DNA of 64,000 bases from Rhodococcus_F sp040656415 (GTDB lineage Bacteria; Actinomycetota; Actinomycetes; Mycobacteriales; Mycobacteriaceae), in NCBI RefSeq assembly GCF_040656415.1, contig NZ_JBFAMC010000001.1:682001-746000 (forward strand). The letters are read 5' to 3'. The notes under the pieces were generated by a model. It did not search any database, was not told the DNA's origin, and worked only from the letters and a program-made list of their open reading frames with translations. Shown here in pieces: positions 33,878 through 39,151 of this stretch. Both the position numbers and the translations under genes were made by a program. The first letter of the stretch is position 1, and each line of letters starts with the position of its first letter.

Positions 33878-34805
33878 CGTCCCGGAACATCACTGGACCG
33901 AAGGGGAACCCTGTGAAGAAATCTGTTCGCACCGCAGCATCCGCACTGCTGGCCGCCCCGCTCCTGGCCGCCGTGTTCGCGGCACCTGCCCAGGCGGCAC
34001 CCGAGGACGTCACACTCTCGGCGACAACCGAGGGCAAGGACCTGATCGTCACTATCACCAACAACAGCGAGTCGAAGATCAGCTGCTTTACGTCCACAGC
34101 CCCGCCTATATCCGGCCAGTCGGGAGACCTTATGTTTCTCGACGTCAGCATGGATGTCGAACCCGGCAGCACAGATAGCGCGAGGGTTACCGCAGAGGTG
34201 CGCGGGGACCACACCCTCGATTGGTCTTGTGACGCTTCCGATGGCGGCGAGCGTTGGGGGACATTCGCGGGCACGGCCAATGCCTTCGAGATCTCCTTCG
34301 AAGATCGAACCTTCGGCAGCGTGAACTTAATCGTCAGCCAGCTGCTGGAATCGATCTTCGACAGCTGATCCGAGACCACGAAGGCCCGTGAGTATTTCGC
34401 TCTGGGGCCTCTGTAGGGGTGGGGGGGCGCAACCCGGCGCTGTTGCGAGGTGCCGATGGCGGGGCGTTCACGTATGAGGGTGTCATCCGCCGCGTGCAAC
34501 TCGATTCGGTCGGGGATGGCCTTCTCCAACGCCTCGAACAGTTCGAACGCTAACGCCTGCTGTCGCTCATCTTCCTTGGACCTATCCTCGGGGTCACGGT
34601 AGTTGAGCACGATCAATACCTCCGGGTCGCCGGGTTCCCGATCAAGCATCTCGTCTATCGAGGCCGAACAGCGGGGGTAACCGAAGTGCAGGAATAGACT
34701 GCCGCTCACGCCCTCCACGATCTTGCCGCCCAGTTCGTCACGCAGGGCCTCCCGGATCTCATCGGGTGACGATTCGGTATAGACGTAAACAAGGTCGTAC
34801 TTCAC
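33786..34805 (-). CDS. Hypothetical protein; only the first ~130 codons look genuine
   Basis: The frame starting at ATG 34805 encodes MKYDLVYVYTESSPDEIREA and continues with plausible composition (EVLIVLNYRDPEDRSKEDER, ALAFELFEALEKAIPDRIEL) to about residue 130, near 34410. Beyond that it runs antisense through the secreted-protein gene (33913-34368) with shadow-like composition and no stop until 33786. A run of seven Gs (around 34431-34437) near the transition could mark a frameshift that removed the proper stop. No family recognised. The true product is uncertain. Confidence 0.45.
   Translation of the reverse strand: MKYDLVYVYTESSPDEIREALRDELGGKIVEGVSGSLFLHFGYPRCSASIDEMLDREPGDPEVLIVLNYRDPEDRSKEDERQQALAFELFEALEKAIPDRIELHAADDTLIRERPAIGTSQQRRVAPPHPYRGPRAKYSRAFVVSDQLSKIDSSSWLTIKFTLPKVRSSKEISKALAVPANVPQRSPPSEASQDQSRVWSPRTSAVTLALSVLPGSTSMLTSRNIRSPDWPDIGGAVDVKQLIFDSLLLVIVTIRSLPSVVAESVTSSGAAWAGAANTAARSGAASSADAAVRTDFFTGFPFGPVMFRDANPSLHPWARTTLRSRGEPFPSPVLPRGPG
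33913..34368 (+). CDS. Secreted hypothetical protein
   Basis: 151 aa from GTG 33913 with an AAGGGGA site upstream. A clear Sec signal peptide, MKKSVRTAASALLAAPLLAA and on to AQA, is probably cleaved at about residue 28. The mature part of about 120 aa is rich in beta-prone stretches (DLIVTITNNSESKISCF, DHTLDWSCD) and has two cysteines that could form a disulfide. No family recognised. It lies 35 bp after A1 and may be co-transcribed. Confidence 0.72.
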   Translation: MKKSVRTAASALLAAPLLAAVFAAPAQAAPEDVTLSATTEGKDLIVTITNNSESKISCFTSTAPPISGQSGDLMFLDVSMDVEPGSTDSARVTAEVRGDHTLDWSCDASDGGERWGTFAGTANAFEISFEDRTFGSVNLIVSQLLESIFDS

Positions 34806-34909
34806 CTATGCCCCCACAGTCCGAACGATTTGTCGAATCCATCTCCGTGGCTTGAGCGTAGCGAGCACAGGCTCGATCAGGATGACGCGAAGAAGGTAGG
34901 GTCCGCGCC

Positions 34910-35170
34910 ATGGCATGGGAGGAACTGCTGGATCGGTTTGACCGATACACCGCCGACCTGGACGAGGACACCCGTCGACACATCGAGATGTTCATCCAGC
35001 AAGATGCCTACGTGCTGACTGCTCTCATCAGTAAAGGCTTGGAGCGAGGCGACCTCAGCGACGAGGACATAGATGCCGCACTGGAGTTCGCTAAGCGGCA
35101 TCACATGATGAGAAGTTTAGGTCTTACCGATGCGTTGGAAGAATTGAAGGCTAGCCGCGCTAGTACATAA
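34910..35170 (+). CDS. Element acidic helical protein A2
   Basis: 86 aa, paralog of A1: ELLDRFDRYTADLDEDTRRH, IQQDAYVLTAL, GLERGDLSDEDIDAALEF and ALEELKASRAST align along the whole length without large gaps. The upstream sequence with AGGTAGGGTCCGCGCC matches the A1 leader. Function unknown. It lies 219 bp before B1 on the same strand. Confidence 0.68.
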   Translation: MAWEELLDRFDRYTADLDEDTRRHIEMFIQQDAYVLTALISKGLERGDLSDEDIDAALEFAKRHHMMRSLGLTDALEELKASRAST

Positions 35171-35370
35171 CCACACGCTCGCCCTTATCAGGAAGGCTCC
35201 GTGAGCGCTTCCGCTCCGGGCTTTTTCACGGACAAATCACGTTCGGGCACAGTTTCTGACACGCCTGGATCGTACTGACCGGAGTTCAACTCCGTTCGGA
35301 ACTCCATGCGCAACAGACAAGCGAGCAGGAAGTCGTTATCGCCGCAGCTTCTCGAGCATTGCGGGACGGA

Positions 35371-35439
35371 CCCGTGATGAACTAGTCCCATGACCACCGA
35401 CGCGAGCACCGAATATCTGAGCCTGACCGAGATAGCCGA
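35371..35439 (+). repeat. 69-bp leader/start repeat, copy 1
   Basis: Nearly identical (68 of 69 bp) to 36066-36134. It spans 19 bp upstream of the B1 start and its first 50 coding bases. The leader contains a minimal reading frame GTG-ATG-AAC-TAG five bases before the ATG. Confidence 0.85.
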
Positions 35440-35896
35440 GCACCTGGACGCCAGTATCGAAGAGGTACGTCGCGCGTGTTCGTTCCGGAAATTGTCCCTG
35501 GAAGAAGACCACTCGTCGCCTGTGGTCGCCGCAAAGCACTTGGATGAGCTGGGTCGAACGATCGCCGGCCGCCGGATACTACTGGAGCGCAGGCAACGTA
35601 TGGCACGTGGCGAGGGCGGGCAGGTCATCGTCACGCTCAACGGCATCGAGTACCGGTTCGGTCCTGCCGGCGCGTTCGGGCTAGGTAGGAAGCTGTACGC
35701 AGCGATGTTTCGGGCCGACTTCATCGATCGGCCCGATGCCGCGCTCTGGGACAATTGGACGCCTACGCCAATCGTCAAGAACCGCTTGCGCCCGCGCTGG
35801 GCCGTCATCGTGAAAATCGGCGATGCCAAGCATTGGCTCGACTATCACGACGCGCTCGAACTATATGCCCGGTTGCGATTGTTTGTCTATTTGTGA
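35390..35896 (+). CDS. Element protein B1: one HTH-like module plus doubled beta module
   Basis: 168 aa. Residues about 6-60 form a helix-turn-helix-like module (YLSLTEIAEHLDASIEEVRR, then KLSLEEDHSSPVVAAKHL) that may be of the excisionase/MerR winged-helix or IF2-N kind. After a basic linker come two copies of a beta-rich module: GQVIVTLNGIEYRFG and WAVIVKIGDAKHWLDYHDA. No family recognised. B2 next door shares this architecture but with four N-terminal modules. A DNA- or RNA-binding role is inference from module shape. Confidence 0.65.
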   Translation: MTTDASTEYLSLTEIAEHLDASIEEVRRACSFRKLSLEEDHSSPVVAAKHLDELGRTIAGRRILLERRQRMARGEGGQVIVTLNGIEYRFGPAGAFGLGRKLYAAMFRADFIDRPDAALWDNWTPTPIVKNRLRPRWAVIVKIGDAKHWLDYHDALELYARLRLFVYL

Positions 35897-36065
35897 CCTG
35901 GGCGCAGTAGCGGGTCAAGCGTTGGCCACATGCGAGCAGCCACCAACAACAGCGAGGACGAGACCGAGATCGTCGTTGTCAGTACCCAAAAGTTCTGGTG
36001 GCCAACCTCGTCAGAGGCAGGGTAGGGGGTGCGATCGCTACAGGTTCTCAAGTCGTGCAAGGCTT

Positions 36066-36134
36066 CCCGTGATGAACTAGTCCCATGACCAGCGACGCGA
36101 GCACCGAATATCTGAGCCTGACCGAGATAGCCGA
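36066..36134 (+). repeat. 69-bp leader/start repeat, copy 2
   Basis: Second copy of 35371-35439, with one mismatch at the eighth coding base. The leader and the first 50 coding bases of B2 are conserved far better than the rest of the gene pair. Confidence 0.85.
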
Positions 36135-37179
36135 ACAGTTGGATGCCAGTCTCGGCGAGGTGCGCCGCGCGTGCTTGTTCCGGAAACTGCCCCTGCAAGG
36201 AGAGCACTCGTCGCCTGTGGTCGCCGCCGAGCATCTGGAGGAGATCGGGATAGCGATCGCCGAGAGACGCGCACGAGTGAGGCGCGCTGTACGCAAGATC
36301 GACGCGAGCACGAAATTGAGCGTGACCGAGGTCGCCGAGCATCTGGACGCCAACATCAACGAGGTGCGCCGCGCGTTTGAGATCCGGGAACTGCCCCTGG
36401 TAGAAGATGACTCATTGCCCGTGGCCGCCACTGAGCGCCTGGAGGAGATCGGGATCGCGATCGGCAAGAGACGGGCACAAGCGCGAAACAGCTGCACGGC
36501 CGGCGCGAGCACCGAATACCTGAGCGTGGACGAGGTGGCCGTGTTGCTGCACGCAGACATCAGCGAGGTGCGCCGCGTGCCTAAGGTCCTGGAACTGCAC
36601 GTGGTAAAGGATGACTCATTGCCCGTGGTCGCCGCTAAGCACCTTAACGAACTCGGGAGAGCGATCGCCGAGAGACGGGAGTGCACCCAATATCTGAGCG
36701 TGACCGAGGTGGCCGAGTACCTGGACGCCAGCATCAACGAGGTGCGCCGCGCGTTTTCGATCCTAGAACTGAACCTGGTAGAAGATGACTCGTTGCCCGT
36801 CGTGGCCGCCAAGCACCTGGACGAACTCGAGATTGAGATAGCCCAAACGCGGGCACGAAAGGAACGTAGGCGGCGCGCGGCACGCGGCGAGGACGGGCAA
36901 GTCATCGTCACGATCGAAGGAGTCGAGCACCGACTCAACCGTGACGACGCGTATCGCTTCTTTATTGAACTGGTCTCGGCAATCTATCCGACCAAGTACG
37001 CAAAATTCATGCGGGAGTTCGATGGCCCGCGGAGAATGGCGCGCACCGAGGACAGTGTGCCTGCGCGCTCCACCATCATCGTGACACTCGACGGTGCCGA
37101 GTATCGGCTCGCCTATCGCGACGCGGATCTACTCGGCTCACGGTTAGCAACGGCTATCCATGAAGCGGAGCGGCGGTAG
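36085..37179 (+). CDS. Element protein B2: four tandem HTH-like modules plus doubled beta module
   Basis: 364 aa. Four copies of a 55-68-residue module lie at about residues 6-70, 75-137, 142-199 and 201-260; each has the pattern LS-T/D-E-VA--L-A-I-EVRR followed by a short hairpin and (P)VVAA-HL-EL. A basic linker (RARKERRRRAARGED) leads to GQVIVTIEGVEHRLNRDD (271-288) and STIIVTLDGAEYRLAYRDAD (329-348), two copies of a beta-rich module. Module spacing is 68, 68 and 58 residues. No family recognised. Multiple short recognition modules suggest binding to a repeated nucleic-acid site, but that is inference. Confidence 0.68.
   Translation: MTSDASTEYLSLTEIAEQLDASLGEVRRACLFRKLPLQGEHSSPVVAAEHLEEIGIAIAERRARVRRAVRKIDASTKLSVTEVAEHLDANINEVRRAFEIRELPLVEDDSLPVAATERLEEIGIAIGKRRAQARNSCTAGASTEYLSVDEVAVLLHADISEVRRVPKVLELHVVKDDSLPVVAAKHLNELGRAIAERRECTQYLSVTEVAEYLDASINEVRRAFSILELNLVEDDSLPVVAAKHLDELEIEIAQTRARKERRRRAARGEDGQVIVTIEGVEHRLNRDDAYRFFIELVSAIYPTKYAKFMREFDGPRRMARTEDSVPARSTIIVTLDGAEYRLAYRDADLLGSRLATAIHEAERR
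36100..36864 (+). repeat. Four tandem ~200-bp coding repeats within B2
   Basis: Module starts at 36100, 36307, 36508 and 36685. The DNA is recognisably similar between copies, for example GACGACTCA/GTTGCCC-type segments following GTAGAAGATGACTC around 36403, 36606 and 36778, which indicates intragenic duplication, not convergence. Confidence 0.75.
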
Positions 37180-37700
37180 GGGGCCGCGGGTCAGCCAAAC
37201 GCGAGCAGGCACTCACAGCAGTGAGGGCGTGGCCAAGGTCGTCGTTGCCGGCACCTAGTGGCCCGGGGGCTATCTTGCCGGGGGTAGGGGGTCGAAATCA
37301 CTTTAGGTCGCCGGGGGCCCGGTCACTGGTTCTCTCTCCCCTAAGGCTGAGGGGGGTCGCGCGCGGACATAGGGGTATTCGGTCGAAACACGGCCCAAAA
37401 CAGGCCGATTTTGGCCAAAAGACGGCGCTCATACCGTGGACACCTCGCCGAAGCCGATCGGTATTCGGCGGTATTCGGGTTAGGGCCTGCGTGGTCATCA
37501 TGACCACGGTTGGAGGCATCAGCTTGCTGACGTCGACAACATGATCGACCCCGCGGATAACACCCCTCCGTCCGCAGAGCGTCCGCAGTAGAACCGCACA
37601 CCGTCAATAACGGCCAACAATCACAACACTCGAACCTGCTGGTACAAAGCGCATCCCAACAACTGCTCCCACTCTTCAACATCCACAAACGCCCAGGATC
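37180..37700. other. Gene-poor right end of the element with palindromes and short repeats
   Basis: No convincing gene. It holds a perfect 9-bp-arm palindrome at 37490-37508 (CGTGGTCAT-C-ATGACCACG) and three copies of GGTATTCGG (37374-37382, 37460-37468, 37470-37478). A GGCC/AAAA-rich inverted segment at 37392-37415 and an integrase-tail trace at 37563-37595 are also present. The first 100 bp resemble the DNA after B1, so the tandem duplication included the 3' flank. Could be an att-arm, origin or control region. Confidence 0.5.
37563..37595 (-). pseudogene. Trace of an integrase C terminus (third copy)
   Basis: On the minus strand this encodes GSTADALRTEG, matching the tail of the 37745-37855 remnant (GSTADALRTES) and of the integrase at 32155 (GSTAYPLRTEGFE). 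Only about 11 codons are left, so it is a recombination trace. Confidence 0.5.
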
Positions 37701-37721
37701 GAGTTCCGCTTCAACGTGTAG
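37701..37721 (+). repeat. Right att copy (displaced end of ychF)
   Basis: Identical 21 bp to 32117-32137, including the ychF stop codon, but not preceded by ychF coding sequence. Inferred attR core, and attL of an older element to the right. Confidence 0.8.
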
Positions 37722-37744
37722 AAGCACTGTTCAGCGGACTACTT

Positions 37745-37855
37745 CTAGCTCTCAGTTCGTAGTGCGTCCGCAGTAGAACCCGCAGAGGCTCGGAACAGCT
37801 CGTCCGCAGCGCTGCGGGTTCTGTCGTTCGCGTCCGGCCAGAGGTGTGAGTACGT
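37745..37855 (-). pseudogene. Remnant of a second ychF-specific integrase
   Basis: About 36 codons on the minus strand read YSHLWPDANDRTRSAADELF and on to ALRTES-stop, clearly related to the C terminus of the intact integrase (YSHLWPDADDRTRKAADALF). It includes the catalytic Tyr. It sits 23 bp beyond the right att copy, just as the integrase sits 17 bp beyond the left copy. Similarity stops abruptly at 37855; the catalytic domain is gone. Confidence 0.75.
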
Positions 37856-37894
37856 GGAACTTCTTCGACTCGAACACCGGGCGCGGTCATCGTC

Positions 37895-38019
37895 TCAATG
37901 GAGGTGAAGGTGTGCGTGGACACGGCCCGCATCCTGCGGGTCGGTGAAATGATCGACGCACACCGGACACACTCGACACGCGAAACTGCTTGACCCGCAA
38001 CGGACACCTGGTCCAGCAC
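37895..38019 (-). pseudogene. Frameshifted small zinc-finger-like gene fragment
   Basis: One minus-strand frame gives VLDQVSVAGQAVSRVECVRC; after a one-base shift another frame continues VDHFTDPQDAGRVHAHLHLH and stops. Joined, they make a protein of about 40 aa with CxxC and a His-rich end, similar in style to small element- or phage-borne zinc proteins near integrases. It lies next to the second integrase remnant. Interpretation as a broken gene is inference. Confidence 0.4.
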
Positions 38020-38022
38020 CGT

Positions 38023-38052
38023 GGCGCGTGATCTATGAGATCACGCGCCTTT
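38023..38052 (+). terminator. Perfect 12-bp hairpin followed by TTT
   Basis: GGCGCGTGATCT and its complement (38023-38034, 38038-38049) with an ATG loop, then TTTG on the plus strand. The most terminator-like structure in the right flank of the element. Confidence 0.65.
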
Positions 38053-38204
38053 GTCGTCTCACCGGCACCCCCTGTTCGGCGCCGTCGGTGAGACAATCCC
38101 GTCGGGCGCGATTGGATTCCCGATGCAACTCCCCGCCTGCTTGCCGCTGACACACCCTCAGGGAAGCGTCTACCGCGAGCGTGACACATCGGCAACAACG
38201 CGCG

Positions 38205-38807
38205 TCAGCCGATCACATCCACAATGCTCGCCCGCAGCAACGGAACCTCCCGATCGTCACCGCTGACCGTCTCGTACACCTGCGTACCGGCGACCGAGGC
38301 ATAGATCGCAACCAGATCATCCTCCACAACCTCTACGAAAACCTCAGCATCGCCCGTGACGGCCGTGTACTGGTCGTAAAAGATCGAAGCCACCTTCTGG
38401 GCTCCAGTGTCAGCCATGAAAACCTCGGGGCCCGTGCGAGTATCGAACTGGAAGACCGTCCCGTACACCAGGATCTTGCGGCCCTCATGCGCTTCCGGGT
38501 TTCGTACGATCTTCTCGTACTCACGTTCCGACAACGTCTCGTAGGTGTCCCGGTCCAGGTGTGCTGGGCCGGAGAAGAGCCCACCTACAACAACGAGTAG
38601 GACGACGACCAGGATCAAGAGGATCGCGGCACCTCCGGCGAAGAACGGCCACTTCTTCCGCTTCTTCTTCATCGGGTCAGGCTGCGGGAACCCACCGGAG
38701 TGGATGGGCTGTTGAGGCTGCGGGAACCCACCGGAGTGGATGGGCTGTTGAGGCTGCGGGAACCCACCGGGATGGTTGGGCTGTTCAGGCTGCGGGGGAT
38801 AGGTCAC
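38205..38807 (-). CDS. Single-pass membrane protein with Pro/Gln repeats and OB-fold-like domain
   Basis: 200 aa. The cytoplasmic N terminus carries two to three copies of a 12-residue motif (QPQQPIHSGGFP), encoded by near-identical 36-bp repeats. A KKKRKKWPF stop-transfer patch is followed by one transmembrane helix (about residues 55-77). The extracellular part has TYETLSEREYEKIVRNPEAH and KILVYGTVFQFDTRTGPEVF, reminiscent of the tRNA_anti/OB-fold-like domains of actinobacterial and phage surface proteins. Function unknown. Confidence 0.7.
   Translation of the reverse strand: MTYPPQPEQPNHPGGFPQPQQPIHSGGFPQPQQPIHSGGFPQPDPMKKKRKKWPFFAGGAAILLILVVVLLVVVGGLFSGPAHLDRDTYETLSEREYEKIVRNPEAHEGRKILVYGTVFQFDTRTGPEVFMADTGAQKVASIFYDQYTAVTGDAEVFVEVVEDDLVAIYASVAGTQVYETVSGDDREVPLLRASIVDVIG
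38680..38785 (-). repeat. 36-bp tandem repeats in the Pro/Gln-rich N terminus
   Basis: About three units; the first two are identical (GGCTGCGGGAACCCACCGGA and the following 16 bp), the third is degenerate. In frame, each encodes twelve residues. Boundaries are given to within a base or two. Confidence 0.7.
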
Positions 38808-39151
38808 GTGGTTGTCTCCATCAATAGGTGTTACGTGAGCGTTCTGAACCTAATGGATCAGATCCCCTTGACATCAGCGACACTCCCAGTAAGTCGTAGC
38901 GCTGAGAGCGGAGAGATGAGCATGCCGAACATCGATCCAATCACCGCGACTACCAACATCACCGGCGACGTTCTCATCCGCGCCGTTCGGGCCGATGGGC
39001 GGCGAGAAAGACGCGCGAGTCGTGCAACCTACATTCGATGGCGGTTGCCATATGCTCGCGATGACAAACCCCGACCACGGAACCAGTCCCGAAGTCCTTG
39101 GGCGCCAGTCTCGGCGTCCGCCCACGATCCGACGACGAGAAAAGGTCCAAA
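38808..39151. other. Intergenic region upstream of the second serine hydrolase
   Basis: No gene I can support. A plus-strand frame from ATG 38916, behind GGAGAG, encodes MSMPNIDPITATTNITGDVL and further, but it runs into the serine-hydrolase gene out of frame and its later half looks like shadow sequence. It could be a truncated gene start. Confidence 0.4.

Larger units (their letters stand above)
32117..37721. mobile_element. Integrative element inserted at the 3' end of ychF
   Basis: About 5.6 kb bounded by two identical 21-bp copies of the ychF 3' end (32117-32137 and 37701-37721). A tyrosine integrase gene begins 17 bp inside the left copy and points toward it, the usual arrangement for site-specific integration. 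Cargo: a 109-aa protein, two related acidic proteins, a secreted protein, an opposing unknown gene and two repeat-module paralogs. No replication, conjugation or phage structural gene was recognised. The integrase appears N-terminally shortened, so the element may be immobile now. Confidence 0.78.

Noticed and set aside
36100..36864. Possible CRISPR-like array because of regular ~200-bp repeats
   Set aside because: Repeats are coding, long, divergent and without unique spacers; they are protein modules.
36048..36938. 296-aa minus-strand frame with visible internal repeats
   Set aside because: The repetition only mirrors the tandem modules of B2 on the opposite strand.
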